A stretch of 64,000 nt of DNA from Massilia sp. CFBP 13721. GTDB taxonomy: Bacteria; Pseudomonadota; Gammaproteobacteria; Burkholderiales; Burkholderiaceae_D. Within the stretch, counting starts at the first letter, position 1, and every line of letters begins with the position of its first letter. Below the pieces are notes generated by a model. That model worked only from the letters and a program-made list of their open reading frames with translations, had not been told where the DNA came from and did not search any database. The translations under genes and the position numbers were made by a program. The stretch is from the NCBI RefSeq assembly GCF_014842025.1, contig NZ_JACYUY010000003.1:62001-126000 (forward strand), in the 5' to 3' direction. Positions 26,578-37,293 of the stretch are shown one piece after another.

Positions 26578-29490
26578 TCAGAACCTGACCGACGCCCCCA
26601 GCGTCACGTAACGGCCCACCGCGTCATAGCTTTGTGGAAAGGTGTTGCCGCTGTTGAAAGAGGTGCCGCCGATCGTGCCGCCGACGATCGGCGGCTTCTT
26701 GTTGGCGGCATTCGTGACCGCCAGGTTCACGCGCACGTGCTTGTTGATGTTCCAGCTCGCATTCAGGTCGATGGTATGGAAGGACGGGATGCGGGCGAAT
26801 GCCGGCAGGAACTCCTGGCCGCCCGGCTCCTCGATCACGCCGCTGACATGGCGCCAGTTGTAGCCGAGCGAAAAGGCGCCCACCGTCCAGTTGGTCCGCT
26901 GGTTGAATTTGCGCTTGTAGACCGGCGCCGACACGACGTTGTTGCAGGCTACGCTGTAGTAACCGAGGCAATCGCGCTCGACCGAGGACGGGGTCGCCTG
27001 GAAGGTGTAGCGGTTGACCTGGTTGGCGCCCAGGCTGATGTCGAGGTTGCCGTAGCGCGCGTCCAGGCCGAGGCGGCTGGCGGGCAGGCGGTAGGCCAGG
27101 TTCAGGTCGACGCCGCTGGTGCGTTGACTACCGAGGTTCGACAGGGGCGTGAACACGCCGCGTGCCTCGTTGCCGTTGAAGGTGCCGTTGATCGTATTGC
27201 GGCCGATCATGCCGCAGAACGCGTTCACGGTAAAACCCGGATTCTGGGCCGCGCTGTAGCAGCGTTCCAGGATATCGGTGGTCGACGGCGACGAGACGGC
27301 GTCGGTAATGTCGATCTCGTAGTAATCGACCGAGATTGCCAGCCGCGGCAAGGGCTCGATCACGACGCCGACGGTGCGGGTCTTGGCCGATTCCGGTCCC
27401 AGCGCCGTGTTGCCGCCGGCAAGGTTGTTGATCTGGCCCGACGATGGCGCCGGCAGGCTGCCCACTTCGGACAGCGGCACGCCGGTCTGCACGCACAGGT
27501 TCGACAGCGTGCCGGCGCGCGCCGCGTCCGCCCGGTTGATGTTGGCCAGCTGGCAGGGATCGATGGCCAGGTTCGACAGGCCGGTGACGGCCGGCGCGAA
27601 CAGTTCGTTCACGTTCGGCGCGCGCGTCGCCTTTTGCACCATGGCGCGCACGCGCAGCGTCGACAGCGGCGCCCATTCGCCGCCCGCCTTCCAGCTGCCG
27701 TAGTCGTTCTTGCTGCCGGCGGTGGAGAATTCCGTGTGGCGATAGCCCAGTTCCATGTTCAGGCTGCGCACGAGCGGCAGCTCCTTTGCCAGCGGCACCA
27801 GCATCTCGACGGCGTACTCCCTCAGCGAGAAACGGCCCGACCGGTCCGGCAGGGGCGCGCCGGTGCCCAGCACTTCGCCCTGCAGCTGCGATGCCGCGTC
27901 CGACTGCGTGCCGGCCGTGACCTTGCGGTGCTCGGCCAGCAGCGACATGCTGACCGGATCCTGCGCGAACGGACTGCGCAGGATGTCGCCCAGGTTGCCG
28001 GCCAGCGTGACGGCGGCAACGTCCTGCTCGACGCGCTGGTTCAGCAAGGCGCTGTTGTTGATGAAGGCGGCCTGCGCCGGGGTAATGGAACCTTCGGCGC
28101 CGAACACGTTCAGCGGCACGCAGCCGTTGGTGTTGACCACGCAAGTAGTCGTATTCAGTGCGTTCAGCGCCTGGCCGACCTTGGCCAGCGAACCCCAGTT
28201 GCGGCGCTGCTGCGACTGGTCGCTGTTGCCGCGGCTCCAGTAGGCGTCGTAGGTCCAGTCCCAGGCAATGTCTCCCTTCAGGCCGACCGTGTACTGCAGT
28301 GTCCGGGCATCGAAGTCGCTGTAGCGCGGACCGAGTTCGGTGAAACGGCGGTTCACCAGCAGCGGCACGACCGTGGCGTTGCCGGGCACGCAGTTGACGG
28401 CCGGGATGCCGCGCCGCGCGCACAGCTGCTCGCGCGCCGCCTGCGGGATATAAGGGTTGCCGATCGGGACATTGAAGGTGTTGCCGAAGGTGCCGGTCGC
28501 GGCCAGGGACGCGGCGACCTCGCTATTGGTGGCGAACACCTCGGCATAGGCCTCGGCGTGATCGTTGATCTTGTAGCTGGCCAGCGCCGTCGCCTGGGTA
28601 CGGTCCAGCCTGGTCACGTAATAGTTCGCCGGATTGGTGTTGTACAGCTGCACCGGCTGCACCAGGCGGCCGCTGGCCGGATCGATCTGCCAGGCGCCGG
28701 ACAGGACGTTCGGATTGCCGGCCGTGCCCGCGCTGGTGGAGAACGCCGCCGGGACGGTCGTGGCCGAGCCGTTCGGGGCGCCGGTCACGGAATTGAGGTT
28801 GTTGATGCCATAGGCGCGCTCGGCCTGGGTCAGCGGGTCGGCCCGGGTCTTGCCGATGCTCAGCACGACGTTGCCGCGCCCGCCATCGAGGCTGGCGCCC
28901 ATGGTGACGTCGGTGCGGCGGCGCTTGGCGTCGTGCTGGTCGCCGGTCATGCCATAGGAGGTAGTGACGTCGACGCCGGTGAAGTTGCGGCGCAGGTTGA
29001 AGTTGGCCACGCCGGCCACCGCGTCGGCGCCGTACACGACGGAAGCGCCGCCGGTGAGGATGTCGACCCGGCCGAGCAGGGCCAGCGGAATTGCGTTGGT
29101 GTCGACGATGCCGTTGAGGCTGAACGGCACGAGGCGGCGGCCATTGACCAGCACCAGGGTGCGGTTGGTGCCGAGGCCGCGCAGGTCGATCGTCGCGGCG
29201 CCGGTGGTGCCGTTATTGGTCGACGGGCCGATGGCCGGTACCGCGGCCGGCAGCGCCTTGAAGAATTCCTCGACCGCCACCGGCTGCGTGGCGCGGATTT
29301 CTTCGGCCGTGATCGACGCTATCGGACTGTTCGAATTGAAGCCGGGCGCCGTCATGCGCGTACCCGTGACTTCGACGACGGCGGTGTTCTGTTGCTGGGC
29401 CAGGGCGCCGCTGCCGATGCCGAAGCCGGCCAGCAAGGCGCTGGAAAACATCAGGCGTACGGAGCGCGGCAACACTTTTTCTCTCGTCAT
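26578..29490 (-). CDS. TonB-dependent receptor
   Basis: 970 residues. The ATG at 29490 (AGAGGA upstream) opens a signal peptide ([20 protein letters not shown]...GALAQ). An in-frame TTG 21 bases earlier is less likely. The mature start VVEVTGTRM is followed by plug motifs [36 protein letters not shown] and [12 protein letters not shown]. The barrel includes [16 protein letters not shown] and ends TLGASVRF. The plug reads [23 protein letters not shown], typical of receptors in oligotrophic and plant-polymer-degrading bacteria, but the ligand is unknown. It precedes tkt on the same strand. Confidence 0.94.
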   Translation of the reverse strand: MTREKVLPRSVRLMFSSALLAGFGIGSGALAQQQNTAVVEVTGTRMTAPGFNSNSPIASITAEEIRATQPVAVEEFFKALPAAVPAIGPSTNNGTTGAATIDLRGLGTNRTLVLVNGRRLVPFSLNGIVDTNAIPLALLGRVDILTGGASVVYGADAVAGVANFNLRRNFTGVDVTTSYGMTGDQHDAKRRRTDVTMGASLDGGRGNVVLSIGKTRADPLTQAERAYGINNLNSVTGAPNGSATTVPAAFSTSAGTAGNPNVLSGAWQIDPASGRLVQPVQLYNTNPANYYVTRLDRTQATALASYKINDHAEAYAEVFATNSEVAASLAATGTFGNTFNVPIGNPYIPQAAREQLCARRGIPAVNCVPGNATVVPLLVNRRFTELGPRYSDFDARTLQYTVGLKGDIAWDWTYDAYWSRGNSDQSQQRRNWGSLAKVGQALNALNTTTCVVNTNGCVPLNVFGAEGSITPAQAAFINNSALLNQRVEQDVAAVTLAGNLGDILRSPFAQDPVSMSLLAEHRKVTAGTQSDAASQLQGEVLGTGAPLPDRSGRFSLREYAVEMLVPLAKELPLVRSLNMELGYRHTEFSTAGSKNDYGSWKAGGEWAPLSTLRVRAMVQKATRAPNVNELFAPAVTGLSNLAIDPCQLANINRADAARAGTLSNLCVQTGVPLSEVGSLPAPSSGQINNLAGGNTALGPESAKTRTVGVVIEPLPRLAISVDYYEIDITDAVSSPSTTDILERCYSAAQNPGFTVNAFCGMIGRNTINGTFNGNEARGVFTPLSNLGSQRTSGVDLNLAYRLPASRLGLDARYGNLDISLGANQVNRYTFQATPSSVERDCLGYYSVACNNVVSAPVYKRKFNQRTNWTVGAFSLGYNWRHVSGVIEEPGGQEFLPAFARIPSFHTIDLNASWNINKHVRVNLAVTNAANKKPPIVGGTIGGTSFNSGNTFPQSYDAVGRYVTLGASVRF

Positions 29491-29556
29491 GATGATCCTC
29501 TTCCTCGACAAAACACAGGCCCGTTACGGCGAGCGCATGACAATTTTGCTAAGGAG

Positions 29557-29586
29557 ATATGATCATTTTGACTTGATCAGTGTCAA
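29557..29586 (-). promoter_or_regulatory. Promoter of receptor gene ending at 26578
   Basis: On the minus strand a perfect TTGACA (29586-29581) is followed after 18 bases by TCATAT (29562-29557), with an extended TGA just before it. The layout equals that of the receptor promoters at 19287, 33788 and 37463. Confidence 0.5.
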
Positions 29587-29661
29587 TCCACAGTGCATGA
29601 CCTTAGTAAATACAACAGATCGACCTGTGCAGTTCCTGCATGGCCGACCTGCGCCCGAGGA

Positions 29662-29690
29662 TTGGTGACAGCTTGCCCACGCTTTACAAT
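29662..29690 (+). promoter_or_regulatory. Promoter of rsmE
   Basis: TTGGTG (29662-29667), a 17-base spacer and TACAAT (29685-29690) lie about 30 bases before the rsmE start, a good sigma-70 match. Confidence 0.6.
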
Positions 29691-29722
29691 GCGCCCTCCC
29701 CTCCTTTACCTGCAGGAATCCC

Positions 29723-30451
29723 ATGCCCCGTTTTTACTGCCCCCCGCCGCTCGCCGCCGGCGCGCTCGTCGACCTGCCGGAAGCGGTCGCCCACCATCTG
29801 CACGTGGTGCGCATGCAGCCCGGCGACGCCCTGACGCTGTTCGACGGCCGCGGCGGGCAATACCGGGCGACCCTGCACGAGGCCGGTAAAAAACGGGCCA
29901 GCGCCCGGGTCGAGGAGCACCAGGCGTTCGAGGCGGAACTGCCCTATTCCATTACGCTCGCCCAAGGCTTGCCGGAAGGCTCGAAAATGGACTGGATCAT
30001 CGAAAAGGCGGTGGAACTCGGCGTGGCGGCCATCCAGCCGCTGGCGGCGCGGCGCAGCGTCGTGCGCCTGTCCGGCGAACGCGCCGAGAAACGCCATGGG
30101 CATTGGCAAGGCGTGATCGTGGCGGCCTCCGAGCAGTGCGGGCGCAACCGGCTGGCGCAGCTGGCGCCGCTGCAGGAGTTCGGGCGCTGGATCGGCAGCG
30201 CAGCGGAGCCGGCGCAACGCATCCTGCTGTCGCCGCGCGCCGGCCAGTCGCTCGCCGCCTGGGCGCGCGCTGCGCAGCCGCAGACGGTGACGCTGATGAT
30301 CGGACCGGAAGGCGGATGGAGCGAGGAAGAAGAGCATGCGGCGCTGGCCGCGGGCGCGCTGCCCATGTCGATCGGGCCGCGCGTGCTGCGCACCGAAACG
30401 GCCGGGCTGGCGGCGCTGGCCGTGCTGGCGGCAGCCTGGGGCGGCATCTGA
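29723..30451 (+). CDS. rsmE: 16S rRNA (uracil-1498-N3)-methyltransferase
   Basis: 242 residues, typical of the RsmE family of SPOUT methyltransferases. An N-terminal PUA-like domain (HHLHVVRMQPGD...LFDGRGGQY) is followed by the knotted SAM-binding domain with GLPEGSKMDWIIEKAVELGV, RSVVR, ASEQCGRNR, LMIGPEGGWSEEEE and GPRVLRTETAG. It methylates U1498 of 16S rRNA using S-adenosylmethionine. The ATG at 29723 follows AGGAA. It stands alone, divergent from a receptor and convergent with an Oar-like receptor. Confidence 0.95.
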   Translation: MPRFYCPPPLAAGALVDLPEAVAHHLHVVRMQPGDALTLFDGRGGQYRATLHEAGKKRASARVEEHQAFEAELPYSITLAQGLPEGSKMDWIIEKAVELGVAAIQPLAARRSVVRLSGERAEKRHGHWQGVIVAASEQCGRNRLAQLAPLQEFGRWIGSAAEPAQRILLSPRAGQSLAAWARAAQPQTVTLMIGPEGGWSEEEEHAALAAGALPMSIGPRVLRTETAGLAALAVLAAAWGGI

Positions 30452-30500
30452 GCGCCGGTTACGCCGGCGCCGGCGCCGGCACGCCACGGGCCGCACCATA

Positions 30501-30530
30501 AAAAAAGCCCCCGGCCGAAACCGGGGGCTT
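30501..30530 (-). terminator. Intrinsic terminator of first Oar-like receptor
   Basis: The stem AAGCCCCCGG / CCGGGGGCTT with a 6-base loop has seven T on the minus-strand side. On the + strand the following T run is short, so it serves the minus-strand gene best but may also end rsmE transcripts. Confidence 0.85.
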
Positions 30531-30576
30531 TGTTCGTATTGCCGCCGCGCGCGCGGCGACAATCCGGCTACCGTGT

Positions 30577-33500
30577 TTACTTGAAGCGGTAGTTGTACTC
30601 GACGGTGAACTTCGCCGAACGTGGTGCGGTGAAGTACGACGGCATTTCGTACGTGGCGACACGTGCATAGTCGTCGTTGTACGCCTCGTAGACCTTCTGG
30701 ATCGACTGGTCGTTGAGGACGTTGTAGACGTCCATGCGCAGCGACAGGCCCTTGGCGAAGACTGGGCGGTAGACCAGGTTCAGGTCCAGGGTCTTTTCCC
30801 ACGGCAGACGGCCAATGGTGCCACGCGGCGACAGGGTGTTCTCTTCGCCAGTTGCGCCGAAGCAGTAGTGCGCTGCCGAGTTGTAGTGGTAGCCCGAATC
30901 GATGGCGGTCGGATCGGCGCCCGAGCACGAACGTGGACGGCCCGACGCCAGCAGCAGGTTCGCGCCTGCGGTGATTTCAGGCGTCACGTCGTAGAAACCG
31001 AACGCCTTGATCTGGTGCTTGCGGTCGTTCGGCAGCAGGCCGTATGCACCGACCATCAGCTCCGGGAAGTCCCAGGTTTGGGTTGCCGAGACATCGCCCT
31101 GGGCGCTGGTGGTATCCGACAGGGTCTGGCCTTCGGTGTTACCGCGGCTGCGCGACAGCGTGTAGTTGATGCGGCCATACCAGCCGTTGCGGTATGGATG
31201 TTCAGCGAACACGTCGAGTGCAGCGTAGGTACGCTTCGGCTTGTCGAAGCCCAGCTCTTCGGCGCTCAGGTTGACCTTGGTGTAGGTCTGGTTGCCTGCG
31301 TAGTCGACCAGGAACTCGTTGCCGCGGCCCGGGTTGAACGTGGCGCAACCGAAACCGCCATAGTTCGAGGTGTCGATGTTGTTACGCTCGGCGTAAGCGT
31401 CGAACGGACGTGGATCGCACAGGTCGTCGATCGTCGACTTCAGCTTGCGGTAGGTGACCTTGGCGCCGAAGTTCAGGTTCGGGCTGAATGCACGCTCCAT
31501 GCCGATCGTGAACTCGTCCTGGTAGGCCGGTTTCATGTTCTGCGCAGCGACGGTCTTCGGATCCTTGGCCTGGCCGTATTCGTTGTTGTTCGAAACCGGT
31601 TCGGTCAGCTGGGTCGTGCCGGTCGGCAGGCCGTTGGCATCGGTACCGTTGTAGGTGTAGTACTGGAAGGTGTACGTCGAGCCGTTGGCGCCACGCAGCG
31701 CGACCATGGTCGGGATCTGGATGGTGTAGCGGCCCAGGCTACCGAAGACCTTGAACGAGGCGTCGCCATTCACGTCCCACGACGCATTCACGCGTGGGGC
31801 GTACTGGTTCTTCATCTCGATGTACTTGGTGTTGTCCTGGTTGGCGTTGTAGAAGCCTTCACGACGCAGACCGGCGGTCAGCAGGACGTCTTTCGTGACT
31901 TGCCAGCGGTCTTCCAGGTACTGTGCATCCTGGCCGGCATAGGCGTTCGAAATGGTCGAGTAGATGATGTTGCGGACGTAGTAACCCTGGGCTGCCAGGC
32001 CGCCGAACTGGGCCAGCGCCGGCAGGCTGCCGCCCGACACGTTGATCGGCTGGTTCGGGGTCGTGGTGCGCTGGTACTGGATCAGGCTGCCACCGGCGTA
32101 GGCTTCGCCGGCGCCGGTCGAGACCGCCTTGTTGTTGTCCAGGCCCGCACGCAGGGTGTGGTTGCCCAGCTTGTATTCCAGGTCCAGGCGCTTCGAGGTG
32201 ACGTCGTCCTTCGAGCCGCTCAGTGGAATCGTGCTCGTGACGCGCTGGCCGGCGACATAGCTCAGGCCCGGCGCGCGGTTGGCCGCGGCAGCCGACACTT
32301 GCGGCAGGTTCGGGTTGTAACCGACCGGCTCGTAGATGTGACGCGACTGGGTCTTGCCGTACAGCGCGTTGATCGTCAGGTTATCGGTGAGGTTGCCGAT
32401 ATAGCGCAGGCTCTGCAGCTCGCCGCCGTTGGCGTTGGCCGGGCCGAATTCCTGGTGGATCGACGAAGTGACGGTCGAGCCGACTGCGCGCGTGGCGTAG
32501 TCGTACGAACGGTAGTCGTAATCGGTCTTCGGCAAGTCGCCGATGGCCGTGAATTCCAGACGGTGGTTGTCGTTGATGTTCCAGTCCAGCTTGCCGTAGT
32601 AGCGCTTGGTCGTGGTTTCCGCATTGCGGAAGCCACTATTGTTCAGCGTGGTGGAAGTCGTGCTGCCGACGACCTGGTCCGACTCGGACTTGGTCTGTTC
32701 CAGGGCCACGAAACCGAACAGGGTGTCGGGGATCAGCGGACCGCCAACCCAGGCCGAAGTCTGGGTCTGCTGCAGTTTGTTGTCCTGGCGGCGCAGGTAC
32801 AGGGTGCCGTCGGTATCAAAGGCGCCGGTGTTCGCGTAGTACTGATCGCGGTAGCTGGCGCGGGTCGAGCGCGGGGTGATCGACGCCATGGCGCCGGCTT
32901 CCCAGGTGTTGGTGCCCGACTTGGTGGTGATGTTCACCACACCGCCGGTCGAGCGGCCGAATTCGACGCCGAAGCCGCCGGTCAGGATCTGTGCCTGGGC
33001 GATCGCGCCGAACGGCAGTTCCATCGCGCCCAGCTGGGTCAGCGCATTGGTGGCGACCATGCCGTTGATGTAGTACGCGTTTTCCGATGCGCCGCCGCCG
33101 CCGAAGCTGGCGCCTGCCGGGTAGCTCGGGTCGCCGCGGGTGGTGTTCGGTGCCAGCTGGACGATCGATTCGACGTTGCGGCCGATCGGCAGGCGTTCGA
33201 GTTCGCGCGCGGTGAAGGTCGCGCCGTTGTTCGAGCTCGACACGTCGATGCGGTTGCGGCGGCCGGTCACGCGGACCGATTGCACGCCTGCGGTGCCGGC
33301 GACAGCGGCTGGCGCATCGAAGCTCGCTTCGACGCCCTGGCCAGCCAGGACTTCCAGCTGGGTGGTGCCGACGGTGGCGCCGCCCTTGGTCAGGGTGACG
33401 GTGTAAGTGCCGATTGGCAGACTGGTGACGCGGAAGTTACCGGTTGCGTCAAGCGTGGCCGAGCGCGTTGCGTTGGTGTCGTTGCTCTTCAGAACAACGG

Positions 33501-33645
33501 TATCGCCCGAACCGGCGGCGACCTTGCCGAATACCGTACCCGAGGCGTTCGATTGCGCCATGGCGGTCGGCATTACGGCTACGGTAATAGCACTGGTTGC
33601 GAAGGCAACCTGTAACGCGCGAACCAAAACTTTGTTTCTCAACAT
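30577..33645 (-). CDS. Oar-like TonB-dependent receptor with N-terminal CarboxypepD_reg domain
   Basis: 1022 residues. The ATG at 33645 (AGGAATAGAC just before) starts a signal peptide MLRNKVLVRALQVAFA...AMAQS. Residues about 28-110 form a carboxypeptidase-regulatory-like beta-sandwich (SGTVFGKV...GNFRVTSLPIGTYTVTLTKGG). Then comes the plug (SVRVTGRRNRIDVSSS, FTARELERLPIGRNV, QILTGGFGVEFGRSTGGVVNITTKSG). The long barrel ends EYNYRFK, one Lys past the usual terminal Phe. Oar proteins of Myxococcus and Bacteroidetes share this layout and have been tied to adhesion and protein secretion; the role here is unknown. A close paralog lies upstream at 34234-37293. Earlier in-frame starts fall in the promoter leader and lack a ribosome site. 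Confidence 0.93.
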   Translation of the reverse strand: MLRNKVLVRALQVAFATSAITVAVMPTAMAQSNASGTVFGKVAAGSGDTVVLKSNDTNATRSATLDATGNFRVTSLPIGTYTVTLTKGGATVGTTQLEVLAGQGVEASFDAPAAVAGTAGVQSVRVTGRRNRIDVSSSNNGATFTARELERLPIGRNVESIVQLAPNTTRGDPSYPAGASFGGGGASENAYYINGMVATNALTQLGAMELPFGAIAQAQILTGGFGVEFGRSTGGVVNITTKSGTNTWEAGAMASITPRSTRASYRDQYYANTGAFDTDGTLYLRRQDNKLQQTQTSAWVGGPLIPDTLFGFVALEQTKSESDQVVGSTTSTTLNNSGFRNAETTTKRYYGKLDWNINDNHRLEFTAIGDLPKTDYDYRSYDYATRAVGSTVTSSIHQEFGPANANGGELQSLRYIGNLTDNLTINALYGKTQSRHIYEPVGYNPNLPQVSAAAANRAPGLSYVAGQRVTSTIPLSGSKDDVTSKRLDLEYKLGNHTLRAGLDNNKAVSTGAGEAYAGGSLIQYQRTTTPNQPINVSGGSLPALAQFGGLAAQGYYVRNIIYSTISNAYAGQDAQYLEDRWQVTKDVLLTAGLRREGFYNANQDNTKYIEMKNQYAPRVNASWDVNGDASFKVFGSLGRYTIQIPTMVALRGANGSTYTFQYYTYNGTDANGLPTGTTQLTEPVSNNNEYGQAKDPKTVAAQNMKPAYQDEFTIGMERAFSPNLNFGAKVTYRKLKSTIDDLCDPRPFDAYAERNNIDTSNYGGFGCATFNPGRGNEFLVDYAGNQTYTKVNLSAEELGFDKPKRTYAALDVFAEHPYRNGWYGRINYTLSRSRGNTEGQTLSDTTSAQGDVSATQTWDFPELMVGAYGLLPNDRKHQIKAFGFYDVTPEITAGANLLLASGRPRSCSGADPTAIDSGYHYNSAAHYCFGATGEENTLSPRGTIGRLPWEKTLDLNLVYRPVFAKGLSLRMDVYNVLNDQSIQKVYEAYNDDYARVATYEMPSYFTAPRSAKFTVEYNYRFK

Positions 33646-33787
33646 GTCTATTCCTATTTGATTATCAGCCTGTCGGCTGTTCTGTCTCCACAAAGAGACC
33701 TGTGCATCGGCCCAGCTTCTCCCCCTCACCGTCACGTTGACCTGGTCAACGTTCACCTGTGGCGAATGAATGTTACTGAACTTACAA

Positions 33788-33817
33788 ATAAAAACATGTC
33801 GTGTGCATATGTGTCAA
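33788..33817 (-). promoter_or_regulatory. Promoter of first Oar-like receptor
   Basis: On the minus strand TTGACA (33817-33812), 18 bases, then TTTTAT (33793-33788) with an extended TGT before it. The predicted transcript has a leader of about 135 bases. The context GTTGACAC...ATGNTTTTAT is the same as before the second Oar gene. Confidence 0.6.
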
Positions 33818-34160
33818 CGGGAAGCGTTACATTTGTGCAAATCTGCAACAGAAAAATACTACACAACCCTAAAAACCAGTATGTACATACTTGGTATGAG
33901 TCCTTTGTAGTCGTTTTATGTACATACAGACGAACAATTGTTACAGCAAATTTTCCGTAAATATAGACAGATCATGGGCACCGCTGATTCAACTATGTAG
34001 TTCTACTACAAAGGGTGTTTATTCAGCCACCTGCAGGCATTGCAGCCATGCACCGGCGATCCCGGCAATGCGCAGGCGATGAGAAAAGGCAGGTGCGGTC
34101 GAAGAAGAAACCGGTGGCGGCGAGCGGGGACTAGCGTGCGCGCGGCCGAGGGCGGCGCAA
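33818..34160. other. AT-rich spacer upstream of first Oar-like gene
   Basis: About 340 bases without a credible gene. The part 33818-34010 is clearly AT-rich against the GC-rich chromosome and holds several TACATA/TGTACATA-type runs, so it may bind regulators. The part 34011-34160 returns to high GC and shows nothing I recognise. Confidence 0.5.
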
Positions 34161-34190
34161 AAAAAAACCGCCGGTTCGCACCGGCGGTTT
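34161..34190 (-). terminator. Intrinsic terminator of second Oar-like receptor
   Basis: The stem AAACCGCCGG / CCGGCGGTTT with a 6-base loop is followed on the minus strand by nine T. A second small hairpin (GCGGGAGC / GCTCCCGC, 34204-34222) lies between the stop codon and the terminator. Confidence 0.88.
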
Positions 34191-34233
34191 CAGCATCCAC
34201 GATGCGGGAGCGTTGCTCCCGCGCGTTCTTCGA

Positions 34234-37200
34234 TTAGAACTTGTAGTTGTACTCTGCGGTCAGTTTCACCGAGCGTGGCGCGGTGTAGCTGATGACGTTG
34301 CCGTACAGCGGATTGACGCCGGCGCCGCTGTTATACGACTCGGTCATGTTCTGCGCACCCTGGCGATTCAGGATGTTGAACACGTCGACCTTCAGGGCCA
34401 GGCCCTTCAGGAAGGCTGGGCTGTAGGCGGCGTTCATGTCGATACGGAAGTCCCAAGGCTGGCGGCCGAGGGTACCGCGTGGGGTTGCCACGCCGTTGCA
34501 GAAGAAGAACTCCGAACCGTAATCCGTTGCCGGGTTGTGGGCGTCGTAGTAAGCATCAGGCAGGTTGCCGATACAGTTCTTCGGACGGCCCGAGGCGACC
34601 AGCAGGTTACCGCCGATGCTGATTTCATCGGTGAACTGGTAGAAGCCGTAGGCCTTCAACTGATGCTTGCGGTCGTTCGGCAGCAGGCCGTCGGCGTTCA
34701 GCGTCAGTTCCGGCATGTCGAACACGGCGGTGGTCGACACGTCAGCCTGGCCCGAATCCGAACGGGTCTGGCCTTCGGTGTTGCCCTTGTTGCGCGACAG
34801 CGTGTAGTTGATCTTGCCGTACCAGCCGTTACGCAGCGGGTGTTCCGCGAACAGGTCCAGCGCCGCATACGTACGCTTGACCTTCGGATAGCCCAGTTCC
34901 TCGGCCGTCAGGTGGACCGGGGTCAGCTGGCCGCTGCCGTAGTCGACCTGGAAGTCGTTGTCTTCGCCTGGATTGAACAGGAAGCACGACGACGAGAAGT
35001 CTGCGGCGCCGGCGATGCCGTTGGCGATGCCGTAACGCTGGAATGGACGCGAATCGCAGAAGTCATCGATGCCCGAGCGCAGCTTACGGTAGGTGAATTT
35101 CGCGCCGAAGTTCAGGTCAGGCGAGAAAGCACGTTCGAAACCGAGGATCAGCTCGTCCTGGTACAGCGACTTCATGTTTTGAGCAGCAACGGTGCGCGGG
35201 TCTTTCGACTGGCCGAATTCGTTGTTGGTCGAGGTCACACCCGACAGTTCCTGCAGGCCGGTCGGCGCGCCGGTGGTCTGGTCGATGCCGGTGTAGGTGT
35301 AGTACTGCTGGGTGAACAGCGAAGCACCGGCTGCACGCACGGCCACGTTGGTCGGCATCTGCAGGTGGTAGCGGCCCAGGTTACCGAAGACTTTCAGGGA
35401 GTTGTCGCCCATCACGTCCCAGGTCACGCCCAGGCGTGGCGCCAGCTGGTGACGCATCGACACGTATGCCTGGCGATCGCCGTTGTAGTTGGTGAACTGC
35501 TCGTTACGCAGGCCGGCCTTGATCAGGACGTCCTTCGTGACTTGCCACGAATCTTCGATGTACTGCGCCTGCTGGTTGACCGTCGGGGTCGACACGCCGG
35601 ACACGATGATCTTGTTGACGTAGTAACCCTGGGCGCCAAAGCCGCCATTGCTGGCTGGTGCACGTACCTGCGAACCCAGTGGCAGGTTCGGGTTGGTTGC
35701 ACGCAGGTACGACCAGGTACCGCCGCCGGCGCGGCTGGTGCCGGCCTTGGATTCGATCTCGTTCTTGTCCATACCGACACGGATCGTGTGGTCGCCGACC
35801 TTGTACTGCAGGTTGAACGACATGACGTCCTGCTTGTCGAAGGCGCCGTCGGTCAGCAGGTTGCCGCTGACTGGCTGACCGGTCACGTAGTTCAGGCCAG
35901 GAATGCGCGTGGTCGGGGTCGACGAGGTCTGGAACACGCCAGGACGGAAGTTGAACGGCACATACACGTGCTCGGTCATGCTCGAGCCGATCATCGCGGT
36001 CAGGGTGACGTCGTCCGACAGGTTACCCGTGTAGTTCAGGACCTTGATCTCGGCGCCGACGCGTGCCGCCACCGGGGTTGGGCCGTAGCTTTCGTAGTAC
36101 GCGCCGCCGTTCTTGGTCTGGCCGCGACCCAGCGGCTCGATGCCGTTGACGGCCGCGGTACCGTAGTTGAAGCCGTAGTGCGAACGATCCGACTTCGGAT
36201 CGTCATGGATGTACGTACCTTCCAGGCGGTGGTTGTCGTTGATGTTCCAGTCGAGTTTCACCAGGGCGCGGTTGGTCGTGTCCTTGCGCTCTTCCCAGCC
36301 GGTGTTGATGGCGGCGGTGCTGTCGCTCGACAGGCGGGTGTTTTCGAAGTCGGTCTGGGTACGCTCGACGTTCGCGAACAGGAACAGCTTGTCCTTGATG
36401 ATCGGGCCGCCGACGAAGACGCTGGCGATGTGCTGCGAACGCTCGTTGTCCTTGTTGTACAGGTAGAGCTTGCCGTCGCTGACCGTGCCGTTGTTCGGAT
36501 AGTAGATGCTCTTCGGGCTCGCGCGCAGCGCGTTCGGCTCGGTGCTGACGCTGCCGCCGACTTCCCAGTTGTTGGTACCGCTCTTGGTCTGGATGTTGAT
36601 GACGCCACCAGTCGAGCGGCCGAATTCGGCGCCGAAGCCGCCGGTCAGCACTTGCGCCTGGGCGATCGAACCGAACGGCAGTTCGGAAGCGCCGACCTGG
36701 AACAGCACGTTGGTGACAGGGAAACCGTTGATGTAGAACGCGTTTTCGGATGCAGCCGAACCACCGAAGCTTGGCGCATTGCCGTCGCCGTAGCGCGAGT
36801 CGCCGCGGGTCGTGTTTGGCGCCAGCTGGATGATCGAAGCAACCGTTGGCGTGATTGGCAGCTTGGCCAGTTCGCGCGCGGTGAAGGTAGCACCACTGTT
36901 GGTATTCGAAACGTCGATCCGCGAACGGCGGCCGGTCACTCTAACGGCCTGGACGGTTGCAGCGGTGAACGATGCATTCGTACCCTGGCCGACGTTGACG
37001 TCCACTTCCAGCGTGTTGACGACCGCGCCACCGCGCGTGACTTCGACGATGTAGCGGCCGACTGGCAGCGCGCTGACCTGGTAGCGGCCGTTCGCCTCCG
37101 GCGTCGCGGTGCGGCGCAGGCCCGTTTCAGGATTACGGACGACGACCGTCGTACCGGCGGCAGTCTCGACCTGGCCGTAGATGTTACCGGAGGCATTGGA

Positions 37201-37293
37201 CTGTGCCATGACTGGATTCGTCACCGCCATCGCGACTGCCGAAGCGCCAAGCGCGACTTGCAGTGCACGGACCAGAACTGTTTTCTTCAACAT
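34234..37293 (-). CDS. Oar-like TonB-dependent receptor with N-terminal CarboxypepD_reg domain
   Basis: 1019 residues, paralog of the gene at 30577-33645 with matching architecture throughout. Signal peptide MLKKTVLVRALQVALG...PVMAQ; regulatory-like domain about 27-105 (NIYGQVETAAGTTVVV, GRYQVSALPVGRYIVEVTRGG); plug with AVRVTGRRSRIDVSNT and QVLTGGFGAEFGRSTGGVINIQTKSG. The barrel includes NWNINDNHRLEGTYIH-like and FAEHPLRNGWYGKINYTLSRNKGNTEGQ-like strands also present in the paralog, and ends EYNYKF. AGGAAA lies about 10 bases before the ATG. It has its own promoter and terminator, so the two copies can be expressed independently. The ligand or cargo is unknown. Confidence 0.93.
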   Translation of the reverse strand: MLKKTVLVRALQVALGASAVAMAVTNPVMAQSNASGNIYGQVETAAGTTVVVRNPETGLRRTATPEANGRYQVSALPVGRYIVEVTRGGAVVNTLEVDVNVGQGTNASFTAATVQAVRVTGRRSRIDVSNTNSGATFTARELAKLPITPTVASIIQLAPNTTRGDSRYGDGNAPSFGGSAASENAFYINGFPVTNVLFQVGASELPFGSIAQAQVLTGGFGAEFGRSTGGVINIQTKSGTNNWEVGGSVSTEPNALRASPKSIYYPNNGTVSDGKLYLYNKDNERSQHIASVFVGGPIIKDKLFLFANVERTQTDFENTRLSSDSTAAINTGWEERKDTTNRALVKLDWNINDNHRLEGTYIHDDPKSDRSHYGFNYGTAAVNGIEPLGRGQTKNGGAYYESYGPTPVAARVGAEIKVLNYTGNLSDDVTLTAMIGSSMTEHVYVPFNFRPGVFQTSSTPTTRIPGLNYVTGQPVSGNLLTDGAFDKQDVMSFNLQYKVGDHTIRVGMDKNEIESKAGTSRAGGGTWSYLRATNPNLPLGSQVRAPASNGGFGAQGYYVNKIIVSGVSTPTVNQQAQYIEDSWQVTKDVLIKAGLRNEQFTNYNGDRQAYVSMRHQLAPRLGVTWDVMGDNSLKVFGNLGRYHLQMPTNVAVRAAGASLFTQQYYTYTGIDQTTGAPTGLQELSGVTSTNNEFGQSKDPRTVAAQNMKSLYQDELILGFERAFSPDLNFGAKFTYRKLRSGIDDFCDSRPFQRYGIANGIAGAADFSSSCFLFNPGEDNDFQVDYGSGQLTPVHLTAEELGYPKVKRTYAALDLFAEHPLRNGWYGKINYTLSRNKGNTEGQTRSDSGQADVSTTAVFDMPELTLNADGLLPNDRKHQLKAYGFYQFTDEISIGGNLLVASGRPKNCIGNLPDAYYDAHNPATDYGSEFFFCNGVATPRGTLGRQPWDFRIDMNAAYSPAFLKGLALKVDVFNILNRQGAQNMTESYNSGAGVNPLYGNVISYTAPRSVKLTAEYNYKF

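Noticed and set aside
33658-33960. A 100-codon + strand frame in the gap upstream of the first Oar receptor
   Set aside because: It overlaps the Oar promoter and leader, has no ribosome site and no recognisable sequence features.
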